Shown here: in pieces, positions 37,263-49,405 of the stretch
Numbering within the stretch: the stretch's first letter is position 1
Layout of the letters: every line of letters starts with the position of its first letter
Assembly: GCA_916610825.1 (NCBI GenBank)
Contig: OU744447.1
Span: 25,669,037 to 25,733,036, forward strand
Direction of reading: 5' to 3'
DNA length: 64,000 nucleotides
From: Haliclystus octoradiatus
Taxonomy: Eukaryota; Cnidaria; Staurozoa; Stauromedusae; Haliclystidae
The notes under the pieces: model-generated
What the model saw: the letters and a program-made list of their open reading frames with translations, nothing else
Database searches by the model: none
Told to the model about the DNA's origin: nothing
Translations under genes and position numbers: made by a program

Positions 37263-37518
37263 TGTGCAGAAAATAATGTGATTTCTAGCTTTTATATTTT
37301 ATGTTTATCGCGTTACGCACCTTGATTTCTTATTGTTCTGTAACTGTAGTTCGTACAATTTCTATTCTGTTGTTTTCATAGTTAAATTATTGGAAATGAA
37401 AGCGTTTTAGTTAATTGAAATTATGTATCCCGAAGAGAAACACGTATCTTTTATTTATTAATTAATTATACGTTTTTTTGGGATTCTTCAACTATTTAAC
37501 TGTGTATTATTCTGCACA
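37263..37518 (+). repeat. 3' LTR of the BEL/Pao element
   Basis: Aligns end to end with the 5' LTR at roughly 92 percent identity by eye; followed directly by the second ATAGC target copy. Confidence 0.9.
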
Positions 37519-37523
37519 ATAGC

Positions 37524-38551
37524 CGCGGCTAGCCTAGCCAAAGCAGCGCTGTTTTCACTTTGTCCCACAGATAAGAATGTGGAAAGCTTTGAAGAAAACA
37601 TCTAAAGCAGTGCTTCTTCATGTTTATCGAATATATATAGATGTATATCAGTATATCAGATTATAAACTGATCAATGTCATTTAATTTTCACGAAAGAAT
37701 TTTCAATCGCATTGCATCGAGAAGCCGCGACAGAAATAAAAATACGATATTGATGTTTCACGCCTTGACGCTTGGCGTTGTGCGCTTGCGCATTAAACTG
37801 CCTGGTCTTTAGTTTTTTCCAACCAAAGACTCGGTTACCGGGACTGTAACCACTTCGAATTTAATTTTGGCCATTGAAGGATATTGTTTTGTTCAACATT
37901 CAATTAGTCACGTTTCGTGTCCACTTTCATTTAGTAAAGCTATTCGTAATCCTATTTGTGATAATGGATTTAGCTTTAACTTGAAGTGGCTACGGAAGCT
38001 TTCAAAAGTAACAGAATGACCAGTTAGACATGCCATTTTTTGTATTTGCTTTCGATTCTTGTTTGTAAAAATGTTTTACGTTTTTGCCTTTTCTACTGTA
38101 TGACTGTATTCCACTTGTAACAGGACGACCAGAAATTCTGACAACAAGGGACTGATCATAAATTGTAAAGTATAGATGAAAAGTTTTTGCAGGAAATTGT
38201 TTTGAACATAATTGCGACTTTTCAGACTTGAAAACCCTAAATAAGTAGAATGCTGGGTTGGTATATCGCCCTACTGAAGACGCCTTTATATTTTTTTTTC
38301 TGAAAGATTGTTCCAATTTTTTTATCTGCACCCCCTATATACTATATATCTGAGAATCATTTTAAATTGTAATTGAAAATGTGAGATTTACCTGGTGCAG
38401 CAAAAACGGAGAAATATAGTTTACAAATAATTTGATATCTATCACAATTATTTTAATTTTAATTTACATTATAATTGTAAGATAAAACTTGTATAAAACG
38501 ATCACTTATCACTTATATACATAATACTGTCTGTTTATATATCACTATATT
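37524..38551. other. No gene recognised
   Basis: A 109-codon minus-strand frame (38002-38331) is rather protein-like (basic, with evenly spaced aromatic residues) but matches nothing I recognise and has no clear splice context. Otherwise AT-rich non-coding sequence. Confidence 0.35.
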
Positions 38552-41512
38552 TCTGTGTCTGTCCGCGACTTATGTACGTCTTACTGGCGAAATAATACGG
38601 ATAATCCGTTGTCGGGAAATTATGCAAACATTTGTGTCGAGATAACCGTGTACAGTAACAAATTTGTTGTATGAAAAGTATGGGTCTATGACGTTGTTTT
38701 AAAATAATATACTTCATCTGATATTTTATTTGATATCATTACATTAAAAAATTCAGAGATTTTGAAAAATTTCATAGGTCGATAATCTAGCGGGCAGCCA
38801 AATCGACTTCAAATTGAATTCTCCAGAACAAAAATATTTTGCTTTGAATTTAAAAGCTGCGTGTAAATTGTTTGAACAAGTGAAACTTGAAACTGAATCG
38901 GTTTTATGATAATTAAAACAATACGAAATACTGAATTACATTGAATTACCAGTATAACTAGGCCAGACAAAATATGTTTTGAAATCAAAGAAACGTAGAC
39001 CTATTTCATGTAGTGTTGATATCAGCAATACATATAGAGACTTGAGGTATTAATTTAATTTATTAATGAAACAAAATGCCGCTCATTACTTTTCTCAAAA
39101 TGGAGATATAAAACATTTCACTTTTAAAAAGGCTATTTTGATATATAATTTGTGAGAACACTGAGCAAACAATCTGTTTTGAAATGAATAATCTATCGCG
39201 GGGCTTAAAAACAAATTAATTTGCAAGAATTTTCAAATTGACGTTGGCGTTCGACTAATTCGAAAAATATTCAAAGTTCGAAGAGATTATCTGTCTACAG
39301 TCTAAAATTATAGAGTTTAGAATTAATCAAGGCATTGCACAAAAGTATTTCTATAATTTATTATTTAATATAAAAAAACGAATCATTTGGTTTTGAGCAG
39401 CAAGGCTTTTATTTTCAGATTTTGCTTCCATAATTAACGAAGGAATTATAGGCATCGATTAAAATTAAAATTTCATTGTGTTGACTTGCTATACGAATAA
39501 GACACAGTATGTTACTACAGTTTCGAGAATAAAAATAGCGATGTCTTGTTATTATCTTTGATCAACATTTAATAAAGTTAATTTCAGGTATATCAAATTT
39601 AACAAAGTTAAATTGAATTGAGCGTATGATTTGTGATAAATAATAATAATTATAATATTTTCAGCGTTCAAAAATTTTGCTTTGAATTTAAAAGCACAAA
39701 AACATAATTTAAAAACACTTTTAAATAGTTAATACAGTTTGGATGAGTGTAACAAACCTTGTGTTACAAAAATAAAAAGCGAAAAGGTTGCATGAAATAA
39801 TCGATCATAGCAAACAATATTTATTAAAATACAACTTACCCTTTTGTAAATGAGATCCAAATAAAAACTATACGAGCGGCATAATCTCCGAACAACATTT
39901 AAATACATAATAGCGGGTTCTCTGAGTTAATACACCAATCAATAATAAGTTAACAACCATATTTTATCGAAGGAGAATGTAAGCCCGATAAGAATAAAAT
40001 ATAAATTGTCTTTTATTCGAAATAATTCTGACAAAAATGATCATTTCATATCGCGATCAAATGCAAGGTAAAGTAGATTCATTTTCTACATAGTAAATTA
40101 TCCTTTTCATCAGACATCATAACATGAGCATTTAAATATTACCATCGGCTGTGGTATTTTATATCTTTGAAGCTGCACTATACATTTCCACTCTATAAAC
40201 CATCGCGTCCGTTTCAATAAATTCTGAATAGATATGCATATCACGAATCTGGCAAAATGAGTTGTTTTCGTTTTTCTATCAAAATAATTAATTTATTCAT
40301 AATCGTCTTTTCTTTCATTCGACATCTGTAATGTATTATAAATAGCGCGTAGAAATATTGAAAACAAGATGTAACATGATATCAATATCAAATTAGTATA
40401 GCGATTTATTATAGAACTTTATTTCCTTTTAAAAGAATGTTGATGCTATTATTCTGCAAAATTTGATAACAAGAACCCCTATCAGACCAATTTTTCAGAT
40501 CTTTTTTTTACTTATAAAGTTTTATTTTCAACGAACTCTTAGTATTTTGATAGACTGCCATGAAAATCACAGGCATACTTGCTGAGATTGCAAAGATCAA
40601 AAATATATAGGCTCATATAGTATCATATCATAATATTTTCAGATTATATATATAATTTGAAATTCAATACACGTGCGTGGATCGGCCTTGTTCAATAATA
40701 CGTTGTCGAAGCAGTAGGTTTGTTGATAAGGTCAGTCAAATCGTCGATATCAACAAGTAAAGCAGTGGCTAATTGGTCAATTCTCTGGTATAATAATTTC
40801 AGGGTCGTCAGTTCAAATCCGCCATTAGGCAACCTTTCATCATCGACTTTTTTTTTAATATGAAGCAGTAAATCATTTTTAATTAACAAAAGATATCGTT
40901 TGATCATGTTAATAACAGAAATCAGTAGACCATGTGTCTTGTTGAAGCTAAATTAATTTAATATTGAATCTATCGCATGCAATGCCACGAGTTTCACTGG
41001 CCACACTTTGAGGGCGTTATTTTGTGAACACCACATTAGTGTTGTATATATTGCAATAAAGATTTATGAATCCGAACCGAACGCGATCCGATCGTATCGG
41101 GTCAGATTCGGGTTAATATTTTAGATCTTCGGATCGGATCGGATTTGAAGTGATTTTTTATGGATAGTTTCCGATTTCGAAATTTGACTGAGTATTTGTA
41201 ATTTATAATAACTAATGTGTTCTGGCCTCCTTTCAGCACATAAAATATAGTATTTCTATGTAGATATAGCTACGTTAAATTATACATTTCAATCGACTCA
41301 ATTGATGTGAAAAAAATTAAACTTTTATTAAAGGAATGATTAAGATGTATTGATTAATGCTACATCGTTTCAATTCATACTGTGTCTCATGTTCTCCTCC
41401 AGAGTTCATACTCCGTATTATACAGCGATAGTCAGCTTAGTCAATTGTTTAATTATAAGTGATCTGAAAGTTTTATCATAGAAGGTCCATTATGGACTAC
41501 ACTCATTGCTAG
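38552..41512 (+). mobile_element. Helitron-like repeat, copy A
   Basis: Starts TCTGTGTCTGTCCGCGACTT and ends with a hairpin GGTCCA-TTA-TGGACT (41484-41498) followed by CATTGCTAG and T. A 3' hairpin 10-15 bases before CTRR, a 5' TC, no terminal inverted repeats and no target duplication are Helitron features. The base before the TC is T rather than the A expected of classical Helitrons, so a Helentron-type or related element is possible. No helicase frame is present: non-autonomous. It is about 400 bases longer than copy B because of an insertion at about 40640-41045 that contains a tRNA-like head. Confidence 0.6.
40757..40834 (+). mobile_element. tRNA-like SINE head inside copy A
   Basis: AGTGGCTAATTGGTCAATTC (A box, 40764-40783) and AGTTCAAATCCG (B box, 40810-40821) have tRNA promoter spacing. 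The surrounding approximately 400 bases are absent from the same place in copy B, as expected of an insertion. The cloverleaf is imperfect, so a tRNA-derived SINE is preferred over a working tRNA gene. Confidence 0.5.
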
Positions 41513-41532
41513 TATTTCTATATTTCTATATT

Positions 41533-44090
41533 TCTGTGTCTGTCCGCGACTTATCTACGTCTTACTGGCGAAACAATACGGATAATCCGTTGTCGGGAAA
41601 TTATGCAAACAGTTGTGTCAAGATAACCGTGTACAGTAACAAATTTGTTGTATGAAAAGTATGGGTCTATGACGTTGTTTTAAATAATATACTTCATCTG
41701 ATATTTTATTTGGTATCATTGTATTGAAAAATTCAGAGATTTGAAAAATTTCATAGGTTGATAATCTAGCGGGCAGCCAAATCGAAGTCAAATTGAAATC
41801 TCCAGACCAAATATATTTCGCTTTGAATTTAAAATTTAAATAGTTTTAAAAAGTGAAACTAGAAACTGAATCAGTTTTATGATAATTAAAAACAGTACGA
41901 AATACTGAATTACATTGAATTACAAGTATAACTAGGCCAAACAAAATAGCTTTGAAATCAAAGAAACGTAGACCTATTTCATGTAGTATTGATATCAGCA
42001 AGACATATAGCGCGGCACAAATGCTATGAAAATTAAAGAGACTTCAGGTCTTTAATTTATTAATGAAACAAAATGCCCTTCATTACTTTTCTCAAAATCG
42101 AGATACAAACATTTCACTTTTAAAAAGGCTATTTTGATATATAAGTTGTGAGAACACTGAGCAAACAATCTGTTTTGAAATGAATAATCTATCGCGGGGC
42201 ATAAAAACAAATTAACTTGCAAGGAATTTCAAAATGACGTTGGCGTTCGAATAATTCGAAAAAATATTCCAGTTCGAAGAGATTATCGGTCTACAGTCTA
42301 AAATTACAGAGTTTAGAATCAATCAAGGCATTGCACAAAAGTATTTCTATAATTTATTGTTTAATATAGAAATATCAGGCTTTTATTTTCAGATTTTGCT
42401 TCCATAATTAAGGAAGGAATTGTAAACATGGATTAAAATTAAATTTCATTTGGTTGACTTGCTATAAGAATAAGACACAGTATGTTACTATAGTTTCGAG
42501 AATAAAACTAGCGGTGTGTTGTTCTTATCGTTGATCAACATTTAATTAAGTTAAATTCAGATATATCAAATTCAACAAAATTGAATTGAATTGAGCCTAT
42601 GATTTGTGATAAATAATAATTTAATATAATATTTCCAGTGATCAAAAACTGGCTTTCAACTTTAAAAACACAAAAACATAATTCAAAAACATTTTTCAAT
42701 AGTTAATACAGTTTGGATGAGTGTAACAAACCTTGTAGTACAAAAATAAAAACGAAAAAAGTTGCATACAATAATCGATCATAGCAAACATTATTTATTA
42801 ATATACAACCTACCATTTTCCAAATGAGATCCAAATAAAAACTATACGAGCGGCATAATCTCCGGACAACATTTATAATCATAATTGCAGGTTCTCTGAG
42901 TTAATACAGTAGTCAATATTAAGTTAACAACCATATTTTATCGAAGCAGAATGTAAACCCGATAAGAATCAAATATAAATAGTCTCTTATTCGAGATAAT
43001 TCTGACAAAAAATCGCGATCAAATGCATGGTAAAGTAGATTCATTTTCTATAAAAGTAAGTCCTTTTCATCATACATCATAACATGAGTATTTAAATATT
43101 ACCATCGGCTATGGTATTTATATATCTTTGAAACTGCACTAAACCTTTCCACTCTATAAATTATCGCGCCCGTTTCAATAAATTCTGAATAAATATTCAT
43201 ATCACGAATCTGGCAAAATGAGTGTTTCTGTTTTTCTATAAAAAAAACTAATTTATTCATAATTTTCTTTTCTTTCATTCTACATCTGTAAGGTATTATA
43301 AATAGCGCGTAGAAATATTGACAATAAGATGTAACATAATATCAATATATAATTAGTATAGCGATTTATTATAGAATTTTATTTCATTTTAATAGAATGT
43401 TGATCCTCCCATTCTTGAAAATTTGGTAACAAGAAGCACTATGAGGATTATTTTGCACGTCTTGTTTTTAGTTATAAAATTCTATTTTCAACTAACTCTT
43501 AGTATTTTGATAGACTGCCATGAAAATCACAGGCCTACTTGCTGAGATTGTTAAGAACAATAATATATAGGCACATATACTATCATATGATAATATTATC
43601 AGCTGTTATAAATATATTGCAATAAAGAATTATGAATCCAAACCGAGCGGAAACCGATCGTATCGTGTGGGTTTCAGGTTGATATTTGAGGTCTTCGGAT
43701 CGGATCGGATTTGAAGTGTTTTTTTATTGATGATTTCAGATTTCGAAATTTGATTGATTATTTGTAATTTGTAATAATTAATGTGTTTTGACATCCATTC
43801 AACACATCAAATAAAGTCTTTCCGTGTAGATATAGCTATGTTAAATGCATTAATTTGACCGGTGGCCTCTAAACATTTCAATCGACTCTATTGATGTGAA
43901 ATGAATTGAAGTTTTTTACGGAAATGATTAAGAATTGTAAATCGTTTCAATGCGTATTGTTTTTCATGTTCTAAACCAGATTTCACTCTCCGTATTATAC
44001 AGTGATAGTCAGTTTAGTCAATTGTTTAATTATTAGCGATCTGAAAGTTTTATCACACAAGGTCCATTATGGACCAACACTCATTGCTAG
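41533..44090 (+). mobile_element. Helitron-like repeat, copy B
   Basis: Same start (TCTGTGTCTGTCCGCGACTT) and same end (hairpin GGTCC-ATTAT-GGACC at 44061-44075, then CATTGCTAG). It lies only 20 bases after copy A in the same orientation, and the two align along their length at about 85-90 percent by eye. No coding capacity. Confidence 0.65.
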
Positions 44091-44239
44091 TATATATATA
44101 TATTGGATAAAACGACCATGACGCAAAGGAGACTAGGTCACATCGATAGCGTCATTATTGAACAGGTCTTCAAACAGGAAGATTATTTGAAAACTTGGCG
44201 GTTTGTAACACAAACACAGACCTCAGTCTAGAATTCAAA

Positions 44240-47074
44240 ATGCCGGTTTGTAAGATTTATCAGAGGACGAAAACTTCGAGAAGTATTATATTTATCTTAA
44301 ATCACGTTGAATCTATCCCATATAATTTCATCACATTAAATATTGGATTGTTATTACTGCATTGGCTTGGAAATAACTTCTTTTTATCAATAAATCAGGT
44401 AAGCCAGCTACTGTACTAGGCTATTAACAAGCAAAAGCATGTGCATGACAAATTGACAATTAGACCAATCCGTCAACAATTTAATTTGTGTTTCTAGGAT
44501 AGTTCTTGTATGATGAATTTAGAATCCCCACAAATGGCTGAAATCTAACACAGAGCCAAGGTAGGACTAGAAATGAAATTTGTGATTCATTGACTTGTAA
44601 ACTGATCTTGTTTTGTTAAAATTTATGGATTTTTATGGATTGTCATTGCCATTATAGAACTCAAACTGAGAATGTATGCTGATACTAGTTAGAGACTAAG
44701 ATGTGGAGATCTGTAGCTCGTCCTGCAGAATGCAGATAGTTTAGTTGGATCATGAGTTACCGAGTTAAATTATGTTGTTAAACTGCAGTTCTGAGTTCAT
44801 CAATATGTAAAGAATGTCAACGAGAAGGAATAAGCGAACACACTGAAATGTAGGCCTAACCGGTAATCGATTTACATATTTATGAGTAGGCCTGGTATTG
44901 TAGGCGATGCATGTCAATCTCATTATCAATTATTATAGTTACATGATAACAACAATTAAACATATTTTCATCACATTTCTTTATTTATTGATTTAATTTA
45001 GAATCAATATTAACGATCATTGAATGCATAACCATCTGAAAAAGTGAAGCAGAGTAGTAGTCTACCTACAGATAGAGTATATGGGTAGGCCAACAAATTA
45101 ATAAGTGAAGCAATGTCCAATTATATTATGACACTTATTCAGGATATTTTGTTTATACTACTGTTTAACTCATCAGCTCTTCAAACCAACTGATGGATGG
45201 AGGAATTGGTACTCAATGCAGTGATACGGTAGGCTAATAATTTTGTTACAATTTGAACCCCTTGAAATATATATCTGGAATCATATTTACTTGGAAATAT
45301 TAAATGTTGTTGATACTTCGTAGTTTTATGTTGTTTTTACTTTATGATTTTCAGAAACAAGGAATTTGCCTTTTGCTAGAGATACAAAGAGACCTGTGCA
45401 TACACATCCCATGTCATTCATATTTTAAACAATTGCTTAAACAAATCAGGTGAGAATAATGAGCCTAATGATCCCTTTGAATGAGATAAGTCACCTCACA
45501 CCTCACAGTGTAGGCCATATAGGCTAGGCTACTATGACTATCAGAATAATATGGCTGATGATGCAGAGTACAAGCACTTATAATTTATTATTATATTATT
45601 CAAGATAACTCAGGCACCTCTCTCTATGACATCATGAATTTGAACACAGGTTCAGAAGAACTAATGATCCTGCATTTATAGTCAATACATAAATAGACCT
45701 TTGAAAAGTGAATCAATGTACTGCTAGTTTGTTCCATAGATCAACTTATTTTGAGAACATTGTACGGGTATTATGAGTGACTTTCTGTTCTTATGCATAT
45801 ATCACTGTATCAGTGGATTCCCAGTTCCCGGAGGGGTCGTCCCTAGGCTCTTGAGGGGGATTAGTCGGGTTTTGCTGAGAAATGGATTCCCTGGGGGGAA
45901 GTAGATTTGTCTTCTTCTGCACATTTTGATCTTTAGCCCCCAAGAAAAACCCCGGGAAATGTAATTTTTTAAAACGAATAGGCATAATTAATAACAGACA
46001 CAACAATCTATTGAGTACATTACCCATCTTGATCCTTGCATTTAATAAATGTTGCATCATCATGATCTGGTTTCAGTAAGTCTTTCGGCACAAAATATTT
46101 AAATAAAATATTCCAAAGTACAACAAAAAGAGAAATATGTCTGACCCCGGGAGAAGGGGGAATTGTAAAATCAATGTTGACCTTCACCCGGGGGGGAGGT
46201 GAATTTAGTTGTGTGAGGCCAATTTTGCAAAGTATATGCCCACTTTCCATTTATGGGTTGCAGCGAAAGTATCTTAACTAACAATATAATTAACGAGGGA
46301 AAGTGAGATATGTTGTTATCTATTCACTTAGAGCTGCTGTCACACAGCAAAATTATCTAATATTCAATTAATCTTGTAGATTTGAATAATTGAATGTAAT
46401 TCGCCAGTCGAATTAAGCCCTCCTTCAAAATTTGCATAGGCTATATAGCAAGCAATTGCAATTTTTGATTTTAATATATATTGTTCACTTTTTGATTTAG
46501 CTATATACGATCAGGACTACCGTAAAAGAAATGTAAGTATGAGAATATCCAGTTGCTGTACAGTATTGCTATTACTGTAAGGACATAAATTTAATATCTG
46601 CTACACAATTTGCATCGATTTGTCAAAGTAGATTCAAGTCACACACGCCAATATTCAAAATACTTATATTATGATACTATATTTTTATCCTAGATTTTTA
46701 ACTGGTAACTAAGAATGTCAACGAAATAAACATCGACATCACATAAACGAAAAGATGATAAACGAAAACAAGGATTTACGCAGGAAATAGTTGGTACGTG
46801 TTTTGTTTCTCTAGTACGTTGAATAATATATTCTGGTTACAGTGATGACATTTTTATTAAACACTGATTATTGAAAATTAATTCCTTAGATATCATACTT
46901 CATACTGTCATCCATCAGCAATCCATAGAGAAGCGACCTCAATTGATGTTGAAAATAATTTCGCGATCGCCCACAACACGCATATTACTGCTGTCTGCAG
47001 GGATGGCAGGAAAAGAAAATGACAAGATGATATTCCGTTGCAAACTTGTAAAGTCTTCTAATATCCATTGTTAA
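44240..47074 (+). other. Possible exons of an unrecognised gene
   Basis: Several short open segments have splice-like borders: 44240-44398 (MPVCKIYQRTKTSRS..., hydrophobic GLLLLHWL, donor cag|gtaagc), 45193-45228 (MDGGIGTQCSDT, donor acg|gtaggc), 45355-45449 (acceptor gattttcag, donor cag|gtgaga, in phase with the previous one), a segment ending 46793 (KRKDDKRKQGFTQEIV, donor g|gtacgt) and 46890-47074 (acceptor ttccttag, phase-compatible, ending in TAA). A 32-base segment at 46501-46532 with good borders does not keep the phase. No domain is recognised. This may be one gene, parts of two, or chance. Confidence 0.25.
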
Positions 47075-47407
47075 GTCCTCGTTATTTTTGTATGTTAATA
47101 CATCACTTGTTGTATCATATCATACTTTTTATGTTTACAATACATGCGTGACACCACTGTGTTTGATTTGCCTTCGCAGTTCGCTCTTCTGTTTTCTATT
47201 TTGGTATCACGGTCGATAGGGAGGGCTAGAACATTGGGCTCGACTTGTTGAACTCAAACCGTGACCAGTTAAGTACATGCTTAGCAAGTTGGATTAAGAG
47301 TAGATTAGTATCGGTCAAGATTGGTCGAGGGTCGGATATCTACCCAATTCCAACGTCGGATACGTCGATCGGTCCACCTTTCATATACAACGTAGCTCTT
47401 TTGTTTC

Positions 47408-47463
47408 CCCAACGTTGGACCAACGTTGTATCCAACCTTAATCTAACGTTGTTTCAACGTTGG
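47408..47463. repeat. AACGTTG palindrome cluster
   Basis: Four copies of (C)CAACGTTG(G) or its core in 56 bases, at about 47409, 47420, 47445 and 47455. Probably part of a mobile repeat; function unknown. Confidence 0.7.
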
Positions 47464-47819
47464 TTTGCTTGCTGGGAACCAATCCTGAGTGACACTTGAG
47501 CTATGGCCAATGAAGCACTTTCCATGAAATTAAGCAGGTGGAAAATAATTTAGTAACATTTCGAACGCCTGGGAGTAGCCTTAACGGCCTCCATATTTAC
47601 ATTGACATGTAACCTATTGAAAAAGGTTTTCAGGAATTTTGAATGAAAATCATAGCAAAACAAATTCTGACATCAGATTAAAATGAATAGGCCTACACAA
47701 CAAGGCTCCAACATCAACAACTCAAACTTGTTTGTGTAATTTCAATCATTTCATTCCTTTTAAATTAATAATATTTGGAAAAATACTTTTAATTTGCCAT
47801 GGAAACTTCGCCTGCACAT

Positions 47820-48720
47820 TTAAAGTGGGAAAAACCTTTGAAGCGATAATTTAATAAATGATATATTCGAGTCTGAAAATTACAATGGCGTAACTTTTTT
47901 TCGATTTGGAATTTTCTTGTTGGTGTGAATTACCATCAAAGGGGTATTTTAAGGCCAAAACCTTGCTGAGTAAAAAGAGATTGGATCTAGCTTTATAAAA
48001 AAAACAGGATCACATTTAAATTATCAAGAGGGAAGTGAGGTTTCTTACCGGTATCATTTCAAATTATTTATCATTGTGGCGATATATTTGAATTCAAAAG
48101 AAGCTTGAGATAAAGATTAACATGTACTCGTCCTATTTATATAAGTTTTGTTTTTAGTTATTGCCTTCACGATTTATAAAAATACTATAACAACTTCGAT
48201 TATTGTTCAACTGCTTGTGGTTTGTCGAAAGGGATTATGTTACTTTATTTTTGTCTCTTTATGTCATACAAAAAAATCGTTCCTCGGACAGTCATCTCAA
48301 AAGCCACCTCAAAAGCAATTGCCTTTTTAAAGCTTGAATTCGGAGTCCATAAAACACTCTAAACATCACAATACTTCAATGAATATATATATGGTTTAGG
48401 CTTCAACCTTGCCTAGAATAAAATTGTGTGTCAGTTTATTGAGCTGTGTCAAATTAAGAAAAACATTGCGTGACAGTCTGTGATACGTTCCTCTACTAGA
48501 AAAATAAATTTCATTCTTATTCTCATTTCATAAAGCTAGATCCAGTCTCTTTTTTCTTTCTCAGCGAGATTTGGCCTAAAACATCTCTTTGATGGTAGTT
48601 TATACCAACAAGGAAACTGCAGATGGAAATAAAAATTACGCCATTGTAGCCTAATTTTCAGACTCGAATGCATGATATATCAAATTTTAGTTTCAAAGAT
48701 TTTTCCTTGCACTTCAAAAT
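47820..48720. mobile_element. Inverted-repeat element, about 0.9 kb
   Basis: Left arm (about 47820-48003) and right arm (about 48527-48720) are reverse complements at roughly 75-80 percent by eye; shared blocks include TTCGAGTCTGAAAATTA, CTACCATCAAAG and GGATCTAGCTTTAT. The central stretch has only a short frame without motif. No target duplication was identified. Confidence 0.6.
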
Positions 48721-48835
48721 GCATATCATACTAAAACATTTTAAGACAGATTCGAGTAACTGAAGCTAAATGATAAAGAATGGACGCGTATAAGGGGTGA
48801 TATTTGATGTTGAATCTACCCTATTTTCAATCTAT

Positions 48836-49405
48836 CACTTTTTCCAAACTCAGAACGATAGTCGGAATGAAAGGAGGGCTTACTTTAAGAAATAAAGACA
48901 ATTCAAACTTTATTCAAAAATCATATTTCCTATCGCACAGAATCAAAAGTTTCTAACGTCAAAGTCAGCTATATACACACACCTTTAGAAAACCTTCTCT
49001 GCTTCATGAAGATTTCATTTAAATGAGAAACACATGAGGTACATGGACATTTTGTAGTTGAAATAGCATTTTTTGAAGAAAAAAGACTCTTACACTTGTC
49101 GCAAATGGAGTGGATTTGTAAAACAACTGGTGCATAGTCCACACCTCATGCTGCGGAGGATGATTGACACATTTCTGACAGAAAATTGTAATCCAACCAC
49201 TAAAAACCTTTGTATTTCATGAATTTACTAATAAATTATATTTATTTCAAGCAGAAAAGGTGTTCTAAAGGTGTGGGCATAGCTGACTTAAACTTTGATA
49301 TTGTGCGAAAGGAGATACAACTTTTTATAATTCTATTTCGAACTCCGCATTTTTCCTATAGTAAGCCTTGTTATTCCGACTGTCGTTCTGAGTTAGGAAA
49401 AAGTG
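48836..49405. mobile_element. Inverted-repeat element, about 0.57 kb
   Basis: Left arm about 48836-48893 and right arm about 49345-49405, sharing CACTTTTTCC(A/T)AACTCAGAACGA and AGTCGGAAT. Non-coding. Its neighbour at 47820-48720 and the lone transposon tip at 49511-49526 suggest nested insertions here. Confidence 0.55.

Larger units (their letters stand above)
30531..37518 (+). mobile_element. BEL/Pao LTR retrotransposon, old and heavily broken
   Basis: Bounded by two LTRs of about 255 bp that start TGTGCA and end GCACA, with a 5-bp target duplication ATAGC (30526-30530 and 37519-37523). Recognisable parts in order: gag-like region (about 31.0-33.1 kb) with a Cys/His knuckle region (about 33.1-33.25 kb), protease region, reverse transcriptase with a YMDD motif (about 33.9-34.9 kb), RNase H (about 35.0-35.4 kb), integrase (about 35.9-36.85 kb) and a BEL-type C-terminal domain (to about 37.2 kb). 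The coding region carries a dozen or more breaks. The LTRs differ by about 20 positions in 255 (roughly 8 percent by eye), so the insertion is old. Confidence 0.9.

Noticed and set aside
30090-37860. Larger inverted repeat around the BEL/Pao element
   Set aside because: Similar GGTTAC(C/T)GG-type words near 30105 and 37835 are too short and gapped to support a flanking inverted repeat.
38002-38331. 109-codon minus-strand gene
   Set aside because: Protein-like composition but no recognised family, start context or splice sites; kept only as a remark.
45791-46250. Two overlapping minus-strand frames in GC-rich sequence
   Set aside because: No motif or splice framing; probably low-complexity C/G-rich sequence rather than coding.
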